Positions 11,501 through 18,920 of a stretch of DNA of 64,000 nucleotides are shown one piece after another. Both the position numbers and the translations under genes were made by a program. This DNA comes from SZUA-36 sp963759155 (lineage in GTDB: Bacteria; Pseudomonadota; Gammaproteobacteria; Xanthomonadales; SZUA-36): NCBI GenBank assembly GCA_963759155.1, contig CAVWXX010000018.1, forward strand, positions 44,303 to 108,302. Reading direction: 5' to 3'. The notes below the pieces were generated by a model. That model saw only the letters and a program-made list of their open reading frames with translations, had not been told where the DNA came from and did not search any database. Each line of letters begins with the position of its first letter. The first letter of the stretch is position 1.

Positions 11501-13141
11501 GACGCGTTACAGTTAGCAGGAGCAAGCGATATCGCTTCAACCCCACTGGGTTCATTCCCACTTGGTTCATTCCCGTTAGGCTCGTTCCCGATTGGCTCTT
11601 TCCCTGCCGATATTGTCACCGACCCAAGCGGTCTGTGCGACCCTTGCGAGACCCTGGCTGATGCGGCAAGAGCCGGTGTGATAAACCCAAGCGCAACACT
11701 GACCGACCTGGAAGAATCCACGGCGTTTGCAAGCGTTACCCTTGCAGAGGTTATGGATGCCATGACAATGGCCACACTCTACGGTGACGGCACCCTGGAA
11801 GACATCGATGACCTTGGCAACCTGACCCTCGGCCAGTTGCTGATCGCGATGATGCTGAAAACCGACTTTCCATGGGAAACAATCCCGCTGGATCAACTCG
11901 ATGCGCAGTCGTTTTCGGCTGACAATTTTGTCGAGTACAAGGTTGATATCCCGTTGACCGGTACCGAAATGGAACCATTATCCGTGGCAGTAACGCTTGC
12001 CGACGGCTTCTTGTACGTCAAGGGCAGCGCCTCACTGGATGTTGAGACTGTCCGTGGGGTAATCCCGAACGCAAAGGTTGCTGATCCGTTGATCGTTGAT
12101 AATGGCGACGACGGCCAGACACTGAATTTCAACCTTGTGCTGGGTGGGTTCAGCAACAACACTCTCAGTTTCAAAACTGTGCCGCCACTGGCGCTGGGCA
12201 ACTACCCGGCCACGGCAACTGTAGTGCTTGGAGATGATGACCCGGTGGAGGCTGGTGCCAGCCTGACCGTCATTCCCGACCCGATCAATGATATATCCGA
12301 CCCGCTTCTTGCTATCAGCACACCGGCCAATATCCTGACGCTCGGCTTCATCAGTAACCCTGACGATAATGATTTCTACCAGGTAACACCACCTGCTGCC
12401 GGTGACCGGGTTTCTGTGTTTATGTCAAACCCGGCCGGTGACAATGACCTGATCATGTATGAACCGCTCAGCACGGTTGAGGTCAAGGGGCAAAGTGCTG
12501 AATCAGCACCGCTCGACTCAGTGCCGTTTGAGGATGATGGTATCGACTACCAGGGCAATCTCAGCGAAGAGCCAAATGCACTTGAGGACGTCAACCTCGC
12601 GAACTCACCATTGGCTTCGATCTCTACCAACCGGGGAAGTCTTGATGAGTCTGTCTCTGCCATTGCCGGTGACGATGCGCCATTTACCATCCAGGTGTCA
12701 GGTTATAACGGCGCCGTTTCTGATCAGCCTTACACCTTAAGGGTCAAGGTCACACCACGGGTTCCAAGCCCACAATGCACTGCACGAAGCTGGACCGGTA
12801 GTGCCGGTTCCAACGTGTTACCCGCCGGTGAGTGGTTACCTGACACGAACGCCTTGTTCCTGGTTAACGGCGCAAGGTTGGCGGCCAGTGACCCTGGTGG
12901 TACGGACGCTGCGAATGACGCCCTGGCTGCGATCAACAATCTGATCAACGCACCTGGCATCACCAATGGTGTCGTGGTTGACGTTGCGAATATTTTTGGA
13001 GTGGACTACAGCAACTGGGATAACAACCCCTGTGATGTGGATGCCGCCAACGACATCGTCAACGCCATTACGGCATACATTGAAGACAAAACGTGTGGAC
13101 TCGCCAAACCTGGCCTATGTGACCATCGTGGGTTCAGATGA
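5579..13141 (+). CDS. Giant secreted repeat protein, N-terminal part (frameshifted)
   Basis: The first 2520 codons of a very large surface or secreted protein. A signal peptide (ends near LFAQAQAAG) is followed by two parallel beta-helix regions (about residues 45-590 and 595-1055). These carry Pmp/choice-of-anchor-Q style motifs such as NNNSAALDGGAIY and end in ACDIGAFE and ACDIGAYE. Residues about 1065-1285 form a legume-like L-type lectin domain (FDTWTDDGG, DHVGIDLDGN). Residues about 1360-2012 hold about 55 pentads P[LI]GSF in six blocks, joined by cysteine-containing linkers. The start follows AAGGGA. The frame ends in nonsense after an AAAA run at 13088-13091; removing one A joins it to the next entry. 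It probably is an adhesin or matrix protein. Confidence 0.8.
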   Translation: MKNICRLVASGPIGQSLIGTTALSNLFAVTLLLALPLFAQAQAAGTYSVCPAGPPTCDYTTPEAAVNDPARVNGDIIAITTGTYVLGATLQIDNTMTIEGNDSVLDANGIRAIDVSGSISVSMGSINIRNGQADPGTGGGALRISGGASVFIVGGIFQDNQADFGGAIYNDGSILQTNVTEFYGNRATNGNGGAVFTDGLGQTSLDQTIIDGNQASNAGGGVAVIGGNLDAQGNGPRSLISLSRSTVSNNAALNPVQTASNLLRSGTTVSCGPEPFGQTFIADELALSAFEFDIRLNGPGDLTVIPNDLDIIGLVRQGGPAGPVIATAHAFAPGGTWIGGSTQTLTFFLDHVVALNPGGTYSIESAIAGAYSIYISPGDDYANGSRYSCDDTLLTGSDLTFRTYGGTPGEGGGVHALFDGQANLSNTTVSGNVGDGLFAVNGAIVSTWFNTITNNSGNGTTAIPPADSDPGLVFLTATIVAGNGGNDCEGDTVTSGYNLIGDDTNCVITPLPTDLVGNINAPLDPLLGPLQDNTGRTPTHAIDENSLAFNAAGPVVDGLPCSDFNIDQRNVARPNGPACDIGAFEFVSPVGPLQTLINAAAPGGTINVPDGTYTEPVTIGDGKTLVGSGPGNVVIDATNLNSSAITATGDFGLVGLSVIGGNSAGHGGGIFADVVGTNISLNNVAFNNNSAALDGGAIYLPDGSLTGTNVTFQFNSADGNGGAIFSGTNADISDSFFSGNQSDSNGGAIASTGVLISSKNTFSNNNANNGGAISIEGGATASVSSNDDVFNNNMATRDGGAIYESFSNLSVVNGLFLDSTAGDNGLAGDGGAIYTDNNAVIRETFMGFSSAVEGDGVPGEGGTIYFNGKLSLVDSRVTNSSAGVGGGIYGTTNGIATISGTVFDNNDAENSGTAGGAIGGSGALEITNSTLSGNTTSGNGNGAGIGLLAGSARLNNVTLAFNAAGTGLGGPLYAENGALITFTNSLFSNNSGGGTSCNTVFSQGYNLFQNTPCPTLPSDIIAEPLIDPLASFLQVGSTFGTSAHALQPQSPAVNAGAPELNFQTFDATTIGDWQLRGSAATDSGTLFLAGVGLPVGSAYLNDPVDVTVDFSARFQFRMTPSAGGSAADGITFSIVADPTILGDTGNALGIAEFPEIGGAEIGIVEGVSIEFDTWTDDGGIDGNQDHVGIDLDGNTAASPFEAFVGPNGTFSNGSDWTAWVDYDASTDLLEVRVSDTAIRPIAPTISTTVTIADFAGASAFIGFTGSTAFPPISGEHRILNFAFSNATLCEATDQRGVIRPQGGACDIGAYEAEPIPLTLGQVSLNAVSDLESNESYPGVTDVPIIDIPIEKLTGDVNNAPESAPLGSFPLGSFPIGSFDLRSAPIGSFPLGSFPIGSFPIGSFPVGSFPIGSFPLSSIPLLREGGWSRILEEIPELEGAPLQTVTLEQVLTSSSVPASVDEIELRDLAIEGSPLASLSLQGLSLGATTVEEIDQWASNAGSATDVCTELANNEPAFTDCAADDTLLSLEFKGAPVSALSLQSLPLGSFSTTAAPLGSFPIGSFPLGSFPLGSFPLGSFPIGSFPIGSFPLGSFPLGSFPIGSFPLGSFEVDGQPFCDVYDEKAGADSAKTCGELLTSPSTASLPDLIAALAADGASDIASTPLGSFPLGSFPLGSFPIGSFPLGSFPIGSFPIGSFPIGSFPIGSFPLGSFPIGSFPLGSFNVDGQPFCEVYDRQAGFDGADTCGDLLADPATASLADLIAALVSNGASDIASTPLGSFPIGSFPIGSFPIGSFPLGSFDLNAPPLSDLNLGDFDGCELIASSSADNCLGLGLSDSSTLLQVAETYGSIEASPLGSFPIGSFGISDLPMGSFPIGSFEINGTPLGSFPLGSFDLIGSPIGSFPIGSFPLGSFPLGSFPIGSFPIGSFPLGSFDLDGQSFCDVYDQKAGVDGSTYPQTCSELSIDPATATLPELIDALQLAGASDIASTPLGSFPLGSFPLGSFPIGSFPADIVTDPSGLCDPCETLADAARAGVINPSATLTDLEESTAFASVTLAEVMDAMTMATLYGDGTLEDIDDLGNLTLGQLLIAMMLKTDFPWETIPLDQLDAQSFSADNFVEYKVDIPLTGTEMEPLSVAVTLADGFLYVKGSASLDVETVRGVIPNAKVADPLIVDNGDDGQTLNFNLVLGGFSNNTLSFKTVPPLALGNYPATATVVLGDDDPVEAGASLTVIPDPINDISDPLLAISTPANILTLGFISNPDDNDFYQVTPPAAGDRVSVFMSNPAGDNDLIMYEPLSTVEVKGQSAESAPLDSVPFEDDGIDYQGNLSEEPNALEDVNLANSPLASISTNRGSLDESVSAIAGDDAPFTIQVSGYNGAVSDQPYTLRVKVTPRVPSPQCTARSWTGSAGSNVLPAGEWLPDTNALFLVNGARLAASDPGGTDAANDALAAINNLINAPGITNGVVVDVANIFGVDYSNWDNNPCDVDAANDIVNAITAYIEDKTCGLAKPGLCDHRGFR
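9657..11606 (+). repeat. P[LI]GSF pentapeptide repeat region (coding)
   Basis: About 55 copies of a 15-nt unit encode P-[L/I/V/M]-G-S-F in six blocks of about 4 to 13 units. Codons vary freely between units (ccg/ccc/cca, ggt/ggc/gga, tcg/tca/tcc), so the peptide is conserved rather than recently copied DNA. Three linkers of about 70 residues share [DN]-G-Q-[PS]-F-C-[DE]-V-Y-D, a second Cys in TC[GS][ED]L, and end in GASDIASTPLGSF. The exact period of five with a central Phe is reminiscent of pentapeptide-repeat beta-helices, but the A[DN]LXX consensus is absent. Confidence 0.85.
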
Positions 13142-16100
13142 AGTAATACCGTTTGCGCGTAAGCCGGACGAGACCTCCATCGCCAATGAATCTACTTTTG
13201 CCGGTGAGTTTTCCGATAACGCTTTATATGGCGCATTGGTGACACGACACTTCCTGTCCGATGACAGTTATGGCGACATCGATCCGATTCCGTGGCTCGA
13301 CCGCTATCTGAATGTTCCGGAACTGGGTGTCGGCCGACTGGTGGAATCAGCTGCGGACATTGAGCTTGCAGCTCAAAACTATCTTGCATTTGGTGGTATT
13401 CTCGACCCACAGACAGCACTGTCAGCCGGCTATGATTTTGTCGCCGACGCAGCAATCGATATTGACAACACCTTTAAGGACTATGGCCCGGTGCTTGGCT
13501 TTAATGTTGAGGCTGCCCTGATTGATCAACCCGATGTTGATCCACTCAGTGCCTGGACCCGCACAGACTTCCTGAATGCAGCTGGCTTGAACTCAACCAA
13601 CCCGGTTGACCAGGTGTCATTTAATATGCACTTTGACTTTGATGAAGCTTTACCTTCAAGTGGTGATGCCAATGGCAACTACTCCGACAATCTGATCAAC
13701 ACAAGCGATCTGGTTGGAGCGGACCTTGCGGGTGGAATCTGGTTTACAGTGGGCTGCCATTCCGGCACCAATGTCGCGGATGTCTCCGTGGTGGCTGGCG
13801 CACCCAGTGATGACTGGGCGCAATCATTCAGCCGCCTGGGCGCAATCTACCTGGCGCAAAATGCCTTTGGTCTCGGTGACACAGAAGCGCTTGCCCTGAC
13901 CGAACGCCTGATGGCCAATTTTGCCAGTAACCTCAATGGCAGCCTGACGATTGGACAGGCGCACGCCTTTGCCAAGCAGCAATATTTTGCCGACCTGGGT
14001 CTGTATGGCGAATATGATTACAAGGCAATGCAAGCAGCCACGCTTTTTGGTTTACCGATGTATCAATATGGTAACGGTGCGACTGTCACAGAGCCTCCCG
14101 AACCTGCACTGCCGGTGGTAGTCGATCCGATTTCAGGCCTGAGTTCAGCATCCTGGTCGCTGACGGATACCGATATCACACAAACACTGAATACGTCCAA
14201 GGGTGATCTGTTCAGTGTGAATGGCGACGTACAATTTGTTCACTTCCGGCCATTACAGCCGATCGTGCGCCGTGATGTAACCAGCCCCGACGGCGAAACC
14301 GCCAGCGGTGCATTCCTGACCGGCCTGGTGACCGAGGATCTGACGGTGGAGGATATGGCGTTTGCCCGACCGGTGATTGATATGGGTGAAAACGAACCTG
14401 AAATCGAGACCGATGAAGTCGTCTTCCCGACCGCATTCACCAATATCGCCAACTTCAAGGCGCCAGCGCCTGGTGGCGGCCCATTTGCGCCGCGAGATCA
14501 GCTGAATGTTATCGTGGGTCAGTACACTTCGCCCCTGGATGGCGGCACTCATGGTACCGAGCGCCTTTTCAGAAGCCTTGATACCCAGGTTTTCTATCGA
14601 CCAACAGCGCCTGCATCAGCAGCACCTGCAGCATTTGCCGCGGGTTCGACGGGTGGTGATTTTGTCCGGCCGGAATTTGATAACGTTCAGGCCAGTCTTG
14701 TTGGCTCCGCCGGTGCCCGCCAGGCTGCATTTTCTGTCGATGTCACCGATGAAAGCACAGTATTGCGTGTAGCGGTTCTCTACCTGCAGTCGTTAGACGA
14801 CGGCAACGGCAACGGCAACTGGAAACTGGTCGACCTGATCAGGGGTGACGAAAATACCTGGTCAGGTGGTGGACCGGTTGAGGAAACCGCTATCACCAAC
14901 GGCCAGATCGATTACATGGTGCAGGCCGTGGATGACAATGGCAACGTGGCCAACAGCACCTTTAAAGGCCTGTTCTACGTCGCCGAAGCCTTGCCAACTG
15001 CCCCTGCTCCCGACCCTGATGCCACCCCGGGTAATATAGGCGTCATCATCACCGTAGACGGAGATGACGTGAACCCGGGTGACTGGATTACCACCACGCC
15101 GGTAGACATTGCCATTACCGATCAGGATCCGGAGATTGGCTATGAGTATTCCGTCGATTATGGACCCTACGAGCCACTCCCGATGGACGGGTTGTTCCAG
15201 ATTGCAGGTGACGGTGTTCACATCGTCACCGTGCGGGAATCCGACGGCAGCAACCCGGTGACCTTCGTGGTGCTGGTCGATACGACCGCTCCACAGGTTG
15301 TTATCACCACACCGGCCGCCGGACAATTTGTAATCCAGGGATCTGAACCCGCAGCCGAATACGACTGTCTTGATGCGGGTTCCGGCATTACATCCTGTGT
15401 TGGCACGGCACCTGACGGGGCGCCTACTCCATCGGCCTCAACCGGCAGCCAGTCTTTCGAGGTGACGGCCCAGGACGATGCTGAAAAAGGCCCCACAATC
15501 GCAGAGAATGTTTATTTCGTGGTAAAACCGCTTGAAGTCGCGGGTCCGATTAGCCCGACAGCCATAACCGATCCGGTTTCGATCAACGTTTCGGCAACAG
15601 ACCTGGCAGAGTTCGAAGAAACAGTAACCATTGACTGGGGTGACGGCAGTGCGCCGGAAACGATAGATATGAGTGGCGCCAGCGTCAACGCGTTGACCGC
15701 TGATCACTTGTACCTGACATCCGACGTATTCACAGTCACTGTAACGGTAGATTACGATGGTCAGTTCACGCAGACCAGTTCGCTCGATTTCATCGTGATT
15801 TACGATACACAGGCTGGTTTTGTGACCGGCGGCGGTTGGTTTAACTCACCAACCGGTGCATACACACCCAGCAACTCAAGCGATGAAGATGTGACTGGCA
15901 AAGCCCATTTCGGCTTCGTTTCGAAGTACAAGAAAGGTCAATCGATACCCAGTGGTTCAACCAACTTCCGTTTTGCGGCAGGTGACCTGAAGTTCGAATC
16001 AACCAGCTATGAATGGATGATCATTTCCGGCGCCCGTGCTCGTTACAAGGGCGAGGGTAAGGTGAATGACGGAACTGAACTGTACAAGTTCCAGGTTACC

Positions 16101-16292
16101 GCTATGGATGCTGATATTTCCGGTGCTGGCATAACTACAGATGGTTTCAGGATCAAGATATGGCGCGCCGGGGCCGGTGGTGGTGAGAACGTCCTTTATG
16201 ACAATGGTCGCGGGGTCGCCGATGATACCGGTAACGGCGGTACCACGCCTATCGGTGGTGGGTCCATCAAGGTTCATAAGTCCAAAAAGTAA
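13092..16292 (+). CDS. Giant secreted repeat protein, C-terminal part (C25-like peptidase and beta domains)
   Basis: This continues the gene at 5579 in another frame; the frame is open from 12966, but homologous sequence starts at about 13092. Together with the last 120 residues of the first part it forms a gingipain/caspase-clan (C25-like) domain. The motifs are AYVTIVGSDEVIPFARKPD, PELGVGRLVES, FNMHFDFDEALPS (candidate His) and WFTVGCHSGTNV (candidate Cys). Ig/PKD-like beta domains follow (DNGNVANSTFKGLFY, TIDWGDGSAPE). The C terminus (GGGWFNSPTGAY to GGGSIKVHK) matches the post-COAP-1 type domain found at the end of surface proteins. Whether the peptidase is active is not known. A strong hairpin terminator follows. 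Confidence 0.72.
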   Translation, partial: RVDSPNLAYVTIVGSDEVIPFARKPDETSIANESTFAGEFSDNALYGALVTRHFLSDDSYGDIDPIPWLDRYLNVPELGVGRLVESAADIELAAQNYLAFGGILDPQTALSAGYDFVADAAIDIDNTFKDYGPVLGFNVEAALIDQPDVDPLSAWTRTDFLNAAGLNSTNPVDQVSFNMHFDFDEALPSSGDANGNYSDNLINTSDLVGADLAGGIWFTVGCHSGTNVADVSVVAGAPSDDWAQSFSRLGAIYLAQNAFGLGDTEALALTERLMANFASNLNGSLTIGQAHAFAKQQYFADLGLYGEYDYKAMQAATLFGLPMYQYGNGATVTEPPEPALPVVVDPISGLSSASWSLTDTDITQTLNTSKGDLFSVNGDVQFVHFRPLQPIVRRDVTSPDGETASGAFLTGLVTEDLTVEDMAFARPVIDMGENEPEIETDEVVFPTAFTNIANFKAPAPGGGPFAPRDQLNVIVGQYTSPLDGGTHGTERLFRSLDTQVFYRPTAPASAAPAAFAAGSTGGDFVRPEFDNVQASLVGSAGARQAAFSVDVTDESTVLRVAVLYLQSLDDGNGNGNWKLVDLIRGDENTWSGGGPVEETAITNGQIDYMVQAVDDNGNVANSTFKGLFYVAEALPTAPAPDPDATPGNIGVIITVDGDDVNPGDWITTTPVDIAITDQDPEIGYEYSVDYGPYEPLPMDGLFQIAGDGVHIVTVRESDGSNPVTFVVLVDTTAPQVVITTPAAGQFVIQGSEPAAEYDCLDAGSGITSCVGTAPDGAPTPSASTGSQSFEVTAQDDAEKGPTIAENVYFVVKPLEVAGPISPTAITDPVSINVSATDLAEFEETVTIDWGDGSAPETIDMSGASVNALTADHLYLTSDVFTVTVTVDYDGQFTQTSSLDFIVIYDTQAGFVTGGGWFNSPTGAYTPSNSSDEDVTGKAHFGFVSKYKKGQSIPSGSTNFRFAAGDLKFESTSYEWMIISGARARYKGEGKVNDGTELYKFQVTAMDADISGAGITTDGFRIKIWRAGAGGGENVLYDNGRGVADDTGNGGTTPIGGGSIKVHKSKK

Positions 16293-16304
16293 CTCCAAGG
16301 CGAC

Positions 16305-16334
16305 ACAGGCCGGTCATACACTTGACCGGCCTGT
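16305..16334 (+). terminator. Intrinsic terminator after the giant protein gene
   Basis: A 12-bp perfect stem (acaggccggtca / tgaccggcctgt) with a 6-nt loop is followed by a short T-rich stretch. It lies 13 bases after the stop codon. Confidence 0.75.
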
Positions 16335-16466
16335 TTATTGTGATGATAACTAAGAGCCCAGGAACAGAATCATTACTCTAATGAAGCAAAAATGAGTTAG
16401 AGTAAGAGTTTGATTTCCGCACCTTATGGTCAGGTTGCGGCGTTGGGACTATTCGCTGAGGTATAA

Positions 16467-18167
16467 ATGTCGTTCTTTGAAGAGCTCAAAAAACGTAATG
16501 TCATTCGAGTGGGTATCGCCTATCTCGTAGGCGGCTGGCTGGTGGTCGAAGTATTATCTGCCCTGCTTCCCGATTACGAACGTCTCTTCGTTCTGTTGCT
16601 TGTCAGTGGCCTCCCGATCGCTCTTATAATTTCATGGGTGTTCGAAGTCACCCCTGAGGGTATCAAGGTAGAGGATCACACCGATACCCCTGCAGAGGCC
16701 CAGTTCAAAGCCCGCAGAACCCGCAAGATGGATATGGGTATCATGTTGGCTCTCGCCCTGGTAGTGGCCTACTTTGTATTTGAGAAAATCTGGCTCTCTG
16801 ACGTGGTAAGGGGCAACAACGATGCCATTGCCGTGTTGCCATTTACCGACATGAGCCCACGACGTGACCAGGAGTATTTCGCCGAAGGTTTGACGGTCGA
16901 ACTGCTGAACATGTTGTCTCGTGTCGCAAACTTAAGAGTGACAGGTAAGACCTCGGCCTTTCAGTTCAAAGACTTCCAGGGTGACTTCAGCGACATAGGC
17001 AAAACCCTGAATGTAGGCACCATACTTGAAGGCAGTGTGCGCGCCGTCGATAACAATGTCCGTATCACCACCAACCTGATCGATGCCGAACAGGGCCATA
17101 CGCTGTGGTCTGCCAATTACGACCGTCAGCTCAACAATATTTTCCAGGTGCAGGATGAGATTGCCCGTGCCGTGGTCAAGGCACTAAAGGCCCAGTTGCT
17201 GCAAAATGCGGAAGAACCGGTAGACCGTGTTGTAGTCGCCGAAGCCTACACCGCCTACCAGCAAGGCGCCTATTTGCAGGGTCAAATGACGGTTGAAAGC
17301 CAGCAATCGGCTATCAACTACTTTAAACAGTCCATCGAAAAAGACCCGGCCTATGCCGAACCTTTGGTCGGCTTGGCAGATGCCAACCTGATGCTCGCCC
17401 TTAACATGGTCGCGATTGATCGTGATGTAGGCATTGGCGAGGCTACCGGCTATCTCGACCAGGCGCTCAGGCTGAACCCTGACCTGCCGGATGCCCACGT
17501 AGCGAAGGCATTGATAAAACAAATAAATTTCCGCGATCTTGTCGGCGCCGAACTGGACCTGAAACGTGCACTGGACAGCGACCCGACACATATCACCGCG
17601 TTGCGGCGCCTCGGGACCATATATGGAATACAGGGCCGCTACGACGAGGCCATGGAGACCTTTCAGAAAATCATTAACCGCGATCCTTTAAATGCACCGA
17701 CCTACTCCAACTACAGCTACAACGCCTTGGCTGCCGGCAACCTGCCGGTTGCGGAGCAAATGATCAAGAAGGTCCTGGAGTTCAGACCGGATTCGGTATT
17801 TGCCAACTTTCAGCTCGCCCGGGTGTACCTCGCAGAAGCGGATGTGCAGGCCGCCGAGCTAGCCATTCAAAGTGAACCTCACCCCGTCTGGAAAAACATT
17901 GGTCTCGGCATGATTGCGTGCGTGAAGGGTGACAAGGAGAAAGGCTTGTCGATAGCCGATGAGTTGATCGAGCAACGTGAAATTTTCAATGCGGCTGAAA
18001 TCTACAACCTTTGTGGTGAAACAGACAAGGTATTTGAACTGCTGCAACAGGCGGCCACCGACCGCGACCCGGCTCTGACCGAAATGAAACTGAGTTGGGC
18101 AATGACACCACTACGCTCTGACCCACGCTGGATCGAAATTCTTAAAGTGATGGGTCTGCCGCTATAA
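16467..18167 (+). CDS. TolB-like/TPR membrane protein
   Basis: A 566-residue protein of a type common in marine Gammaproteobacteria. It has an N-terminal membrane region (FFEELKKRNVIRVGIAYLV, two helices within residues 12-60) and a further helix near 90-107. A TolB/FlgO-like domain follows (IAVLPFTDMSPRRDQEYFAEG, LEGSVRAVDNNVRITTNLID, LWSANYDRQ; about 118-250). The rest is tetratricopeptide repeats (about 260-560). Related proteins often carry a LuxR-type or adenylate-cyclase domain in place of the N-terminal helices, so a signalling or assembly role is plausible but not shown. The start follows GAGG. It stands alone, after a terminator and convergent with the PEBP gene. Confidence 0.75.
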   Translation: MSFFEELKKRNVIRVGIAYLVGGWLVVEVLSALLPDYERLFVLLLVSGLPIALIISWVFEVTPEGIKVEDHTDTPAEAQFKARRTRKMDMGIMLALALVVAYFVFEKIWLSDVVRGNNDAIAVLPFTDMSPRRDQEYFAEGLTVELLNMLSRVANLRVTGKTSAFQFKDFQGDFSDIGKTLNVGTILEGSVRAVDNNVRITTNLIDAEQGHTLWSANYDRQLNNIFQVQDEIARAVVKALKAQLLQNAEEPVDRVVVAEAYTAYQQGAYLQGQMTVESQQSAINYFKQSIEKDPAYAEPLVGLADANLMLALNMVAIDRDVGIGEATGYLDQALRLNPDLPDAHVAKALIKQINFRDLVGAELDLKRALDSDPTHITALRRLGTIYGIQGRYDEAMETFQKIINRDPLNAPTYSNYSYNALAAGNLPVAEQMIKKVLEFRPDSVFANFQLARVYLAEADVQAAELAIQSEPHPVWKNIGLGMIACVKGDKEKGLSIADELIEQREIFNAAEIYNLCGETDKVFELLQQAATDRDPALTEMKLSWAMTPLRSDPRWIEILKVMGLPL

Positions 18168-18235
18168 TCCAGACCCAACACAGTGTTTTGAGTCCCATCA
18201 TTGTGTTCAAACAGGCGGAAGCCGGGTAAGCCTGT

Positions 18236-18715
18236 TCAGCTTCGCTCAAAGGTCCCAATCAGTCGGTTCATACCAACCAGGTGTGGCTCTACCCGCGCCA
18301 GCAGTTGCCATAATGAAAGCCCCGCTTCGAGTTCGAGCTCTTTATCAAGCGCCAGAACCCAGAAATAATAATGGTGTTTGCCATGACCTTCCGGTGGCAT
18401 TGGCCCACCATAGGCTTCATTGCCGAAATCATTCTGACCGCAGGTGAAATCACCACTGCCCTCACCGATTTCAGATACTGAACCGGGAATATTGTAAAGA
18501 ACCCAGTGTACAAACCCGTAAGTTCCGCCCGGTGTCACCAGGGGCGCATCAGGATCATGACAGATCACCGCAAATGCCTTGGCCCCTTCAGGTGCACCGG
18601 TCCAGGATAAGGCCGGTGATGTATCAACACCTACGCCCGTGTACTGCGGGGGGATAGAACCGCCATCCGCAAATGCCGCACTGCTTAACTGCATGTCAGA
18701 TAGTGCAAAACCCAT
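18236..18715 (-). CDS. YbhB/YbcL family Raf-kinase-inhibitor-like (PEBP) protein
   Basis: A 159-residue phosphatidylethanolamine-binding-protein fold. Visible family motifs are PALSWTGAPEGAKAFAVICHDPDAP, FVHWVLYNIP, GGPMPPEGHGKHHYYFWVLALD. The DPDAP and GHGKH residues build the small anion-binding pocket of this family. Length is normal for bacterial YbhB/YbcL. It is cytoplasmic, with no signal peptide. The bacterial role is unknown. It ends 68 bases from the convergent TPR gene, with a weak hairpin (18210-18216 / 18230-18236) between them. Confidence 0.88.
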   Translation of the reverse strand: MGFALSDMQLSSAAFADGGSIPPQYTGVGVDTSPALSWTGAPEGAKAFAVICHDPDAPLVTPGGTYGFVHWVLYNIPGSVSEIGEGSGDFTCGQNDFGNEAYGGPMPPEGHGKHHYYFWVLALDKELELEAGLSLWQLLARVEPHLVGMNRLIGTFERS

Positions 18716-18920
18716 GTCACTCTCCTTATCTCACTCGACTATGATCAAGCCTTAATCATAACGCCAATACACGCCTTTTTGTATTGAACGATCAGAATTC
18801 CCACTCTCAGTATCCAACATAGTCGGTCTTCTCTTATCAGAACACCTATAATGTTCTCAGAAATGATTTTCTTCTATCCTCGATAATCACCTTTTTGCCT
18901 CTTCAAGGAATCTCCAATAC

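Noticed and set aside
9583..11775. Long minus-strand open frames rich in NEPIGNEPSG or GMNQSGTN-type repeats
   Set aside because: They are the antisense of the P[LI]GSF coding repeats; the repeat and the low stop density explain them.
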